This document shows positions 35,154-43,171 of a stretch of 64,000 bases of DNA, piece after piece (position 1 is the stretch's first letter; each line of letters begins with the position of its first letter). The translations under genes and the position numbers were made by a program. This DNA is from JAANXG01 sp963731035 (lineage in GTDB: Bacteria; Pseudomonadota; Gammaproteobacteria; Arenicellales; JAANXG01): assembly GCA_963731035.1 (NCBI GenBank), contig CAVSUY010000018.1, forward strand, positions 62,001 to 126,000, given 5' to 3'. The notes beneath the pieces were generated by a model. It did no database searches and was not told where the DNA came from. It worked only from the letters and a program-made list of their open reading frames with translations.

Positions 35154-36317
35154 TCAGATCCCTGCGATCATCCGTATCAACGTCCGTATACCGAAGTCCC
35201 CCATGCGGGCCTGGCGCCTGCTCTCGTTCACCACCACGGCGGCATCGCTCACGCGCTGAACGATATTGGACGCTCTGGGCTCGTAGCCCTGGGTTTTCAT
35301 GCATTGCTTCAAAGCGTTGCCGATCAGACGAATTTCGGCGTCACTCAAGGAACGGGTCCAATACTCTCGGCTCTCCTTGTTGAGTGCCGCCGTAGTGTCT
35401 ACCGCTGCCGCGTGACCGGAATTCGCCCCTTGGGGCCTGCCCAGCAAGGTGGGCTGCAGCAATATGTCTGCATACGGTATCGACAGAAACCCAGCGATGC
35501 TCCGCATCGTCGTTTCGGGATGACCAAGCAGGTCTTCGTACTTGACGACCTTGTACCTCTCTTCGCCGAAACGATCTAAATTTCGCTGCGCAGCGATGAG
35601 TCCCTGCCGAATACTGTCAATCTGGCGGTATGGCGAAAACGTTTCCCCCATCATCTTTCTGCGCGCCTTGGCGGAAGCGTAAGTTCCGCAAGGATGCCTC
35701 ACGATATGCACTATCTTCGCCGCCGGAAACGTATTGAAGATCTCCCCGGCATGATGCCAGTGCAGGGTTGCCTTGTGGGCAAGCAGCGGGTCATCGTTCC
35801 CGGCGTGTCCCGCATCGCGGGAGGCGAGAAGCAAGGCGCTGAATCGACCGGCGGCACTGTCTTCCAGGTCCTTTATATAAGTGAAGCAGTGTCGGGCGAA
35901 TCTCACATAAGGTGCGGCATCTGCCGTTCCGCCGGAGTAGGCCCAGAATTCGTGCGCATTGTTCATACGAACATGCACAGTCGCCTTTTCCAGGAACTTG
36001 CGGACGATCGGCTCCGGCTCGCTGTGAAAGGCACTGTAATCCGGCCCGTCCTCCGGAGACACATACAGGTCGGGGTGCGAATCAAGGAGATTGCGCAGCA
36101 GTGTGGTTCCCGACTTGTGCACACCGCATATGAATACCGGGTTGGGAACGATTCCGCCTTTCGGCGTCTTGATCCGGGGTTCCTCGCCGTCGTTCCTCGC
36201 CGCCGAGAGCACGCCATCGACAAACGCCGCCTGTGCGGCCAGCACTTCCTGCCTGTCGAATCGGGATTTCGTGGCCTTGTTCAGGCGATTTAATGCACTC
36301 TTTATCTGGTGACTCAT
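35154..36317 (-). CDS. PAPS-dependent sulfotransferase
   Basis: A 387-residue sulfotransferase. The 5'-phosphosulfate loop is VFICGVHKSGTTLLRNLLDS (residues 61-80), and the 3'-phosphate motif follows around IVHIVRHPCGTYASAKARR. The acceptor is not known. It converges on the FkbM gene and shares its promoter architecture with the oxidase/A-T-TE operon, so it likely decorates the same product. PAPS would come from ATP sulfurylase (sat is further along in the window) and an APS kinase not seen here. Confidence 0.85.
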   Translation of the reverse strand: MSHQIKSALNRLNKATKSRFDRQEVLAAQAAFVDGVLSAARNDGEEPRIKTPKGGIVPNPVFICGVHKSGTTLLRNLLDSHPDLYVSPEDGPDYSAFHSEPEPIVRKFLEKATVHVRMNNAHEFWAYSGGTADAAPYVRFARHCFTYIKDLEDSAAGRFSALLLASRDAGHAGNDDPLLAHKATLHWHHAGEIFNTFPAAKIVHIVRHPCGTYASAKARRKMMGETFSPYRQIDSIRQGLIAAQRNLDRFGEERYKVVKYEDLLGHPETTMRSIAGFLSIPYADILLQPTLLGRPQGANSGHAAAVDTTAALNKESREYWTRSLSDAEIRLIGNALKQCMKTQGYEPRASNIVQRVSDAAVVVNESRRQARMGDFGIRTLIRMIAGI

Positions 36318-36362
36318 ACTCTACGCATGCCGCTGCCGATCCGACGCACGGATTTTCATCGC

Positions 36363-36445
36363 CTTATTTCACGCTGCCCGGTGCTTGTCAACTCAGCAGC
36401 CCGGCCAGGGCCTCTATTGACCATCGATGCGCCGGGCACCACCAT
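36363..36445 (-). promoter_or_regulatory. Promoter with shared upstream boxes, sulfotransferase
   Basis: Minus strand: TTGACA (36386-36391), 17 bases, AATAAG (36363-36368). Upstream, GGTCAATAG (36414-36422) and ATGGTGGTGCCC (36434-36445). Distances of 22 bases (-35 to first box) and 11 bases (between boxes) are the same as at 33020-33102. Confidence 0.8.
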
Positions 36446-36489
36446 ACGCGCATCATCGATGACGTTCCCGAAAACGCCAAGTTCAGTAC

Positions 36490-36924
36490 GTGAATCAAAC
36501 AGACCTCCAAATCTCCAAACGGGTACGAATCCCCTTATCTGAGATCGAAATCAAGGCGGTGCGGGCCCAGGGCCCGGGAGGCCAGCACGTCAACAAGGCG
36601 TCCACCGCGGTCCAGCTACGCTTCGATGTGAAAAGCTCATCTCTTCCGGACTTCTACAAGACTCGTCTGCTGGGACGCCCCGACCGGCGCATCAACAGCG
36701 ACGGCGTGGTGGTCATCAAAGCCCAGGGCTTTCGCAGCCAGGACAAGAACCGAGAGGCTGCGCTCGAGAGGTTACGCGCCCTAGTTCAGGATGCCGGCCG
36801 CATCCGGAAGAAGCGGCTTCCGACTCGGCCGACGCGTCATGCCCGCGAGAAGCGGCTGAAAGAAAAGAACAGGCGCGGCCGCGCCAAGACGCTGCGGCGA
36901 AAGGTCGAACCCGGTACGGACTGA
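36490..36924 (+). CDS. arfB: Alternative ribosome-rescue factor ArfB
   Basis: Peptidyl-tRNA hydrolase that frees stalled ribosomes without release factor recognition. The 144-residue protein has the catalytic GGQ (AQGPGGQHVNKAS, near residue 28-40) and the basic C-terminal tail (rich in Lys/Arg from residue ~100) that enters the empty mRNA channel. Length and layout match E. coli YaeJ (140). The start is GTG 36490. It backs up the tmRNA/SmpB system encoded 12 kb away, on the other side of the biosynthetic region. Confidence 0.93.
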   Translation: MNQTDLQISKRVRIPLSEIEIKAVRAQGPGGQHVNKASTAVQLRFDVKSSSLPDFYKTRLLGRPDRRINSDGVVVIKAQGFRSQDKNREAALERLRALVQDAGRIRKKRLPTRPTRHAREKRLKEKNRRGRAKTLRRKVEPGTD

Positions 36925-36962
36925 CAGCGCGGAATACAAGTATCCCTCATGAAAAAGTCCGC

Positions 36963-37829
36963 TCAGATACTCTCGAGCTGATTGATCGCCTGGAACTCCC
37001 AGCCGTTCAGCTCCAGGTCGACCGCGCGGACGCTGGACTGGATGCTTTCGACCCTGGAAGCGCCGGGGATGGGAATTACGCGCGGCGGGCTCTGTGCCAG
37101 GTGCCAGGCAATGATTACCTGGTACGGCGTCACCTCGCGCTCCGCGGCGATTTTCGCCAGCACCTGGTTGCGGGTGGCGTCGTGGTGCCGTTGGTGACCG
37201 CCGACGGTGCTGTAGGGCAGATAGGACAATCTGTTTTCCCCGCAGAATTCGAGCATGCCAGAGCCGAAGTAATCATGTTTCCAGAACGGGTTGGCGCGGT
37301 TCTGGATGCTCTCTATGCGGGTCAGTTCGAGTGTCTTGCGCGCCTGATCCAGGGAGACGTTCGAAATCCCGATATGTCGGATTTTGCCCTCCGCCTGGAG
37401 GTCGACCAGCGCGCTGATTGAATCCTCGAACGGGACCTTGGAGTCGGGCGCATGAAGCTGGTACAGAAAGATGGTATCGACGCCGAGGTCCTTGAGGCTT
37501 TGCTCGCAGGACCGCTTCAGGTGCTCCGGCCGTCCGTCCGTTTCCCAGCTACCGCCGGGACGCCGTATGCCGCCCTTGGTGGCGACGTAGACGTCGGAAG
37601 ATGGACGCTGCTCCAAGGCCTTGCGAATGAGTCTTTCATTGTGCCCGATGTCGCCATCGTCGAGGCAATAAACGTTCGCTGTATCCACGAACTGAATGCC
37701 GGCCTCCCACGCCGCGTGCAATACGCGGACCGCGCTGTCCTCGTCCGGACGATTTCGTAGCGACAACGGCATGGCGCCCAGACCGATGGGGAATACCGAT
37801 ATCCCGGTGTTGCCTATCTCACGTTTCAT
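36963..37829 (-). CDS. Aldo/keto reductase
   Basis: NAD(P)H-dependent oxidoreductase of 288 residues with a TIM-barrel AKR fold. It begins KREIGNTGISVFPIGLGAMPL, then FVDTANVY with the catalytic Asp and Tyr, VYVATKGG with the catalytic Lys, LYQLHAPD with the His, and the C-terminal cofactor segment VIPIPGASRVESI. ATG 37829 is preferred over 37862, since conserved sequence begins there. The substrate cannot be told. Confidence 0.92.
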   Translation of the reverse strand: MKREIGNTGISVFPIGLGAMPLSLRNRPDEDSAVRVLHAAWEAGIQFVDTANVYCLDDGDIGHNERLIRKALEQRPSSDVYVATKGGIRRPGGSWETDGRPEHLKRSCEQSLKDLGVDTIFLYQLHAPDSKVPFEDSISALVDLQAEGKIRHIGISNVSLDQARKTLELTRIESIQNRANPFWKHDYFGSGMLEFCGENRLSYLPYSTVGGHQRHHDATRNQVLAKIAAEREVTPYQVIIAWHLAQSPPRVIPIPGASRVESIQSSVRAVDLELNGWEFQAINQLESI

Positions 37830-37880
37830 ATATCGACCATGGTGACGAAGGTCGGCGGCCATTTCAAGGCACCCCGACGG

Positions 37881-38251
37881 TCAACAGGTGGAATGGAACA
37901 CTCCGCCGACCGGATGCGCGGCGGCCAACCGGTTGTAAAGCGCCACCGCCGCCTTCGTCTCTTCAATGTGTGTTTGGATCCCCGCGTGCTCCAGCAGGGA
38001 CCGGGTCGCCGGCATTGTCTCCAGCATCTTCAGCATGCCCTGAGACAGCACGATGATGTTCGGGCGCCATGATCCAGCAGCTCCTCCACATCAGCCGGCT
38101 GAATACCCGGATGATGATGGGTGCCCGTTTCAGACCAATCCCAGGGCCGGCCGCCGCCCGGCCACAGCTTGAAGTCCTTGCCCGATCCCAATCCGGCCAC
38201 TTCCATGCGGCCCCAGGCGATGCGGACGACCAGCGGCGATTGTCGATTCAT
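37881..38251 (-). CDS. Mth938-like domain protein (one frameshift)
   Basis: Small protein (~123 residues) of the Mth938/DUF498 family. The first frame gives KDFKLWPGGGRPWDWSETGT and PGIQPADVEELLDHGA, and the next frame gives NIIVLSQGMLKMLETMPATR and, at the end, HPVGGVFHSTC, which is the typical family ending. The join is at about 38065-38072, where GCCCGAAC should be GCCCCGAAC: one C lost from a run of four. The family has no firm function in bacteria; the mitochondrial relative NDUFAF3 helps assemble complex I. Confidence 0.75.
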
Positions 38252-38546
38252 ATGACTTGGTGAGCCTTGCGGAATTCAGGCTCGATTATAGCGCCGACGG
38301 TTTTCCCGCGGGTTGCGCAGCGGGCCCCGAGGTAGCGTCGGGTTTGCGACGAGTGGGGCTTGTATCTCCTTGATCTATCTATATAAACTTGCATCAGGTG
38401 GTGGTGGCGCAGCCAGAGCAGCTCCAGGGGCACTCCGCCCAAGCGGTGTTTGGCAAGACTGATGGCCAGAAAGGCGGCCCGGCACCTCGTCGTGGACTCG
38501 GAAGAATCGGAACAAGCGAGATCTCGAAGGCTCGAGGAGTTATCAA
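38252..38546. other. Intergenic region with possible promoter
   Basis: 295 bases between the Mth938-like gene and the unrecognised gene at 38547. I see no ORF with coding character. The stretch TTGATCTATCTATATAAACT around 38370-38390 is AT-rich and may hold the promoter of the downstream gene. Confidence 0.35.
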
Positions 38547-39239
38547 ATGGCGCAGGGCGTTTCGGATGTTGCAAAACGCGTCAGTACGATCTACAAGGGG
38601 ATAGGGGGCTTCTACGTTCTCAATCGCCAGGGCGACCTGGGGTATTTCTCCGGTGACGGGCAGCGCATGATCAAGGAATCCTTTGGTGGCGCGACGCCGG
38701 ATTCGCCAGGGCCACAATCGGAGGAACGAGTCAATGATTTCTCCGCACAGTTGCAGCGCGCGTCGGAAGATTTTCCGCCCGGGGAAGACAAGGAACTCGG
38801 ATACCTGCTTCCGGTCGACGACGAGCACCTGTGGAACACTGCCACTCTCGTCATCCACGACTACGTAGCCAAGGAACTAAAGGACGCATTCGACCGCGAT
38901 ATCAAGCTGGGCCGGATGACGCTCGCGGAGGGCGACCGCAAAGTCAGGGACATCACGGGGGAGCGCGGCCTGCATCGCGGATTCGAGGACCTGTTGAACC
39001 ATATCGGCGCGTTCGGTGCGCAAACCTTCTTTCCGGTGCTGTACTTCCGTCCCGCGGACAAAGCGAGCACGGAGGATAACCATCCGCTTCGCGTCTTGAA
39101 CCTGCTGTCCATGATCCAGGATACCGGTCGGTTCTCAGGTCTGCTCGGGCAGATGCGCAAGAATCTAGCAGAGCGGGGGGCCTTGAACCAAGCCTCCCGG
39201 GTGGAGCACCGGTTCAAGCTGCACGACGAAGTCGATTGA
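38547..39239 (+). CDS. Protein of unknown function (230 aa)
   Basis: I do not recognise a family. The product is a soluble, acidic, mostly helical protein with no signal peptide, membrane helix or Cys cluster. Recurrent features are a Gly-rich start (KGIGGFYVLNRQGDLGYFSGDGQ), a DEHLWNTATLVIHDYVAKEL segment and a TGERGLHRGFEDLLNHIGAFG segment. Codon use resembles the neighbours, so it is probably a real gene. It converges on the enoyl-CoA hydratase gene and has no evident operon partner. Confidence 0.65.
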   Translation: MAQGVSDVAKRVSTIYKGIGGFYVLNRQGDLGYFSGDGQRMIKESFGGATPDSPGPQSEERVNDFSAQLQRASEDFPPGEDKELGYLLPVDDEHLWNTATLVIHDYVAKELKDAFDRDIKLGRMTLAEGDRKVRDITGERGLHRGFEDLLNHIGAFGAQTFFPVLYFRPADKASTEDNHPLRVLNLLSMIQDTGRFSGLLGQMRKNLAERGALNQASRVEHRFKLHDEVD

Positions 39240-39266
39240 CGCCGGTGCGGTGTCCGCGGGAACGGG

Positions 39267-40070
39267 CTATTCGCCCTTGAACCTGGGCTCGCGTTTTTCG
39301 AAGAAAGCATTGGTTCCTTCGAGGTTGTCGCGGGTCATCGCCGTCTGTACCAGGGCCTCCGTCTCGAAGTTCAAGGCTGCGTCCAACGACGATTCCTGAG
39401 CCGCGTCCATCATCACCTTGTGCAGCTGGACCGCCACCGGGGCACGGGACGCGATTCGCGCCGCAAGCTTCCCCGATTCATTGCGTTCCTCGCCCGGATC
39501 GACCAGGCGGTTGACCAGCCCGATGCGATAGGCCTCCTCAGCGTCGATGAACTCGCCCGTATAGGCCAGTTCGCGCGCCCGGGCGAGCCCGACCTTGCGC
39601 GGCATGAAGTAGGTCCCGCCGTTGGTGATGGTGACACCGATGTTGACCTCCGGAAAACCGAAGCGGGCGTCCCTGGCGGCAACTACCAGGTCGCAAGCGA
39701 ATACCAGCTCGCATCCGGCTCCCACGGCGTATCCCTGGACTGCCGCGATCACCGGAAACCGCGCGGCACGTATCAAGCGAGTGCTGTTCTGAAGGTGCTT
39801 CTGCCACTCGCGGAGCTGGCTCGGGACGAGCTGACCCGATTCGATGTCCTCGTTGTGCTGCCGGATCTCCGCCACGTCGTGGCCGGCCAGGAACGACCTC
39901 CCCTCTCCCGCGATGACCAGGCAGCGGATATCGCGGTCGTCGTTCAGTTCGGCTAGCCTCCGATCCATGAGGGCCCAGGCCTCGATAGTCATGGCATTGA
40001 GGCGGTCCGGCCGGTTGAATATCAGCCAGGCCACGTGGCCATCCCGTCGGACGATGATGCGTTCAGTCAT
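39267..40070 (-). CDS. Enoyl-CoA hydratase/isomerase family protein
   Basis: A 267-residue crotonase-fold enzyme. The oxyanion-hole motif appears as GEGRSFLAGHDVAE and VQGYAVGAGCELVFACDLVVA; the catalytic Glu region is FPEVNIGVTITNGGT. Expected to hydrate or isomerise an enoyl-CoA. It follows the acyl-CoA ligase gene on the same strand after 126 bases, which points to a short pathway that activates and then modifies a carboxylic acid, of CaiC/CaiD type. Confidence 0.88.
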   Translation of the reverse strand: MTERIIVRRDGHVAWLIFNRPDRLNAMTIEAWALMDRRLAELNDDRDIRCLVIAGEGRSFLAGHDVAEIRQHNEDIESGQLVPSQLREWQKHLQNSTRLIRAARFPVIAAVQGYAVGAGCELVFACDLVVAARDARFGFPEVNIGVTITNGGTYFMPRKVGLARARELAYTGEFIDAEEAYRIGLVNRLVDPGEERNESGKLAARIASRAPVAVQLHKVMMDAAQESSLDAALNFETEALVQTAMTRDNLEGTNAFFEKREPRFKGE

Positions 40071-40196
40071 GATCTACTCCGGTAATTCAGGGTTTCAGGG
40101 GCTGGAAACACAACCCGTTGTTGGTATGTCCTTAACGGCGACCGTCGTCGATCCCGGCGCGGGAACTGCGGCCGAGGTCGATTCCGTCGGCCGCGC

Positions 40197-41804
40197 TCAG
40201 AGCTTGGAGAGCTTGACGCCGGCGGTTACCCGGTCCCAGGTGGCCCCGATGTTGCCGCGCCCGCGAAGATCGAATTTCTGGATCTTGCCGGTTTGAGTCT
40301 TGGGCATGGCGTCGACGATTTCCACGTAGCGCGGCACCATGAAGTACGCCATGCGTGGCTCCAGGAAGCGAATGAAGTCCTCGTAGTCGAACGGTCCGCT
40401 GTTCTCCTTGAGCACTACGAACACCTTGACCTCCTGCTCGGTATGCTCGGACTCCACCGGTACCACGGCGCATTCCAACACTGACGGATAGGCATTGATC
40501 TCGCTCTCCACCTCCATGGACGAAATGTTCTCCCCGCTTCGGCGTATCGCGTCCTTGACCCGGTCCATGAAGTAAAGATTGCCGCGCTCATCCTTCATCA
40601 ACATATCGCCGGTGTGCACCCACTGGTTGCGCCAGGCGCGCAGCGTCGCATCGGAATTGTTCCAGTACCCGGCCATCACGATCCACGGTTCCTTGGCCCG
40701 CACCACAGCCTCGCCCGCCACGCCCGGCGGTACTTCCATGTCGTCCTCGTCCACGATACGCACTTCGTACCGGTCCTCGGTGACATAACCACAGGTCCTG
40801 CTGTCGACCAGGTCGAACCCGGAGCGGGTGGGACAATTGATCTCCGTGGAACCCCAGGTAGTGGAGATCAGGACGTCGAAACGCTGCTTGAATGCCTCGA
40901 TGTCGGGCAACAGGGGCACCACCAGCATGCGTTCCATGGGATTGTCGCCATCGTCCTCCGACGGGTCGAGCTGCGCCAGCCAGTTGGCCATGGCGCCCAG
41001 CAGAAACGTGGTCGTGGCCCCGTAACGGCGCACGTCCGGCCAGAAGCGAGTGGCGCTGAAGCCCTGCGCGAGCACCACGGAGGCGCCGCGGATACAGCTC
41101 GCATACACCGCCGCCCACTGGCCGGCGATGTGAAAAAGCGGCAAAGGATTGTAGTAAACGTCCGAGCTCTTCAACTCCAGCAGCTCCGCAACCGCCAGGG
41201 CGTATTCGTAGGAATGCGCATGAGTCACCATGACACCCTTGGAAGGACCCGTCGTTCCCGACGTGTACATCACCGAACCGACATCGTTGAAGCGCGGCTC
41301 ACGGTCCGGATCATGCAGGGCGCGGGGTTCGAAGCACGCCTCGAAGCGGACGTGCTCGAAACGTTCCGCGACCGCCGCTTCCTCCTGCTTTGCAAGCTCC
41401 CCCGCCACGATGAGCCGTTTCAGCCGGGAAAACGTCTCGTCGCCCAGCACGCGGCCGACGAGATCCGCGTGTATGACGCAGACTTCCGCTCGGGAATCGT
41501 TGATCAGATGGGTAAGCACCCCGCCCCGCAGATGCGTGTTGACAGGGACTTCTATCGCTCCCAGCATGGCCAGCGCGCACCAGCCATAGATGATCTCGAT
41601 GCCGTCCGGCAGCATGAGTAAAACGGTGTCTCCGCTGCGGATGCCCTGCCGGGCCAAGCCCGCCGCGAGTCGCCCTGCCTGCTCCCGGACTTCGCTGTAA
41701 CTGTACGCCTGTTCTCCGCAGATCACCCAGGGCTTATCGCCGAACTGCGCGACGCGCTTTCCAAGGACCTGGGGGAGGGTCTGCTCGATGCGGGGTTCTG
41801 ACAA
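40197..41804 (-). CDS. Acyl-CoA synthetase, CaiC-like
   Basis: AMP-forming acyl-CoA ligase of 535 residues. The P-loop-like motif is VMYTSGTTGPSKGVMVTHAH, then WGSTEINCP, VHTGDMLMKDERGNLYFMDRVKDAIRRSGENIS and the C-terminal catalytic Lys in PKTQTGKIQKFDLRG. Sequence style is closest to crotonobetaine/carnitine-CoA ligases, but the true acid is not known. It precedes the enoyl-CoA hydratase gene. A decayed LysR regulator lies divergently upstream and may once have controlled the pair. Confidence 0.85.
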   Translation of the reverse strand: MSEPRIEQTLPQVLGKRVAQFGDKPWVICGEQAYSYSEVREQAGRLAAGLARQGIRSGDTVLLMLPDGIEIIYGWCALAMLGAIEVPVNTHLRGGVLTHLINDSRAEVCVIHADLVGRVLGDETFSRLKRLIVAGELAKQEEAAVAERFEHVRFEACFEPRALHDPDREPRFNDVGSVMYTSGTTGPSKGVMVTHAHSYEYALAVAELLELKSSDVYYNPLPLFHIAGQWAAVYASCIRGASVVLAQGFSATRFWPDVRRYGATTTFLLGAMANWLAQLDPSEDDGDNPMERMLVVPLLPDIEAFKQRFDVLISTTWGSTEINCPTRSGFDLVDSRTCGYVTEDRYEVRIVDEDDMEVPPGVAGEAVVRAKEPWIVMAGYWNNSDATLRAWRNQWVHTGDMLMKDERGNLYFMDRVKDAIRRSGENISSMEVESEINAYPSVLECAVVPVESEHTEQEVKVFVVLKENSGPFDYEDFIRFLEPRMAYFMVPRYVEIVDAMPKTQTGKIQKFDLRGRGNIGATWDRVTAGVKLSKL

Positions 41805-41869
41805 GATGAGGTGTCTTTTGAGATCTGGAAACGGCCGGATTATAGACAGGGGGAAACGGCAATGCGATG

Positions 41870-42340
41870 GTCTATGTCCCGGTGTCCTGGCCGGCGAGCG
41901 ATCGCCGCGACCCTCATCCGAACCTTCGAGCAGGCCCAGTAGGACGCCGGCATTGTGCGCGGGTATCGCGGTGTTCTGAGGATCGGGGCAAGATTCGCGT
42001 TATGGGTGGAAGTGCTGCTCGAGCGGCTGGCCAAGATGCGGCACGCAGCCCCGGACGTTTCAATACGGGGTGAGATCGGCCATGAACACGCCCTCATGAT
42101 GCGGCTGGTGGAGCGGAGCATGGCCATAGGACTCATGTACACGCCGGAAAGGCGTCACGGCCTCACGGTGGTTTTCTTCTCGAAGAGAAGCTTGTCATGG
42201 TCTCCATCGATGAATCAGCTGTGGGAAACGGACCGGCCGGATACGTATACGTGGACTGGGGTCCGGAGTTCCACGATCCAGACCTCCTTCGCACTGCCGT
42301 GAGCTCGATTCGCCAGGTCGCAGAGGAGAGCGCGGGGTGA
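41870..42340 (+). pseudogene. LysR-type regulator remnant
   Basis: A fragment of the effector domain of a LysR regulator without the helix-turn-helix. One frame reads LIRTFEQAQ, a TAG stop (41940-41942), then DAGIVRGYRGVLRIGARFAL and LVERSMAIGLMYTPERRHGL. After a frameshift near 42178 another frame gives EEKLVMVSIDE...GYVYVDWGPEFHDPDLL and ends at TGA 42338-42340, well before a normal C-terminus. In-frame stop, frameshift and truncation at both ends show real decay. It is divergent from the acyl-CoA ligase gene. Confidence 0.75.
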
Positions 42341-42400
42341 ATGGAGCCACGACTGCGCCTTCGCGATCACCGGATCGCAATGTGACCGCTTGCGGACGGA

Positions 42401-43171
42401 CTACAGCCTTAGTCGCTGCCTGATGCCCGCAACCAGGCGCCTCGGCACCATTTGAACCCGCCTCCCGTCGGTCATGCAGAAGCGGCGATCGTTGCGGGCG
42501 TTGATCTTTTCAGCCAATCCAGGCAGCCATTCGGCGCGCCCGTGCAGGACTTTGACCGCACCTTCGACGTATCCCGCGCCCGGTATCCGGAAGTTATATT
42601 CCACGGGCAATACCAGAGGGCGGACATCAGATCGATATACCGCCTCCCGCAACGATGGCTGGACACGAACCACGCGGTCTTGTCCCTTGAACATCATGGG
42701 GTCCGGATCCTGCTGATGGACACGATAAATCCGTTTCCACAGCGCCAGAAATTCATCAGTGCACGCACTTCTTTTCAAGAAGAACACCCCGGCGTTAAAG
42801 GTACGGAATTGAATCGGGATACCCGTCAATTCCGCCTCGTGTCTGTTTGCGTGTGGGGCGTGCACGCCGGCGACATCGAAACGCTCCATGAGTCCGGCAA
42901 CGGGCTCCAGAGATTCGCAGATCCACGTATCAGTATCGAGACACAAGGTCGTCTCGTATGGAGAGCGCTCCAGGCAGTCGATGTGCACCGCTCGGTCGTA
43001 TACCGATCCGGTTATCGGCACCGTTGACGTCGCTCCCTCTACTGACCGTTCGGAGTCGGTGTAGACGGTGACTTCCACATCAGGCATGTGGTGACGTACG
43101 GTCGCCAGGGATTGCTCCAGTTCAGAAAAGTGCGCGTCACCGAAAGCCATGTAGATGATTCCCCATTTCAT
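42401..43171 (-). CDS. Nucleotide-sugar-type glycosyltransferase (GT-A, GT8-like)
   Basis: A 256-residue protein with the sugar-nucleotide fold: MKWGIIYMAFGDAHFSELEQ at the start, the DxD metal motif in TTLCLDTDTWICE, and FRTFNAGVFFLKRS. The family resembles GT8-like transferases; donor and acceptor are unknown. ATG 43171 is chosen, as it overlaps the sulfotransferase stop in an ATGA; the longer frame lies inside that gene. The tight coupling suggests that the sugar added here and the sulfate added by its partner end up on one molecule. Confidence 0.72.
   Translation of the reverse strand: MKWGIIYMAFGDAHFSELEQSLATVRHHMPDVEVTVYTDSERSVEGATSTVPITGSVYDRAVHIDCLERSPYETTLCLDTDTWICESLEPVAGLMERFDVAGVHAPHANRHEAELTGIPIQFRTFNAGVFFLKRSACTDEFLALWKRIYRVHQQDPDPMMFKGQDRVVRVQPSLREAVYRSDVRPLVLPVEYNFRIPGAGYVEGAVKVLHGRAEWLPGLAEKINARNDRRFCMTDGRRVQMVPRRLVAGIRQRLRL

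Noticed and set aside
24690..36490. Integrative island using the tmRNA 3' end as attachment site
   Set aside because: No integrase gene and no second copy of the tmRNA 3' sequence found by eye; kept only as a possibility in the findings.
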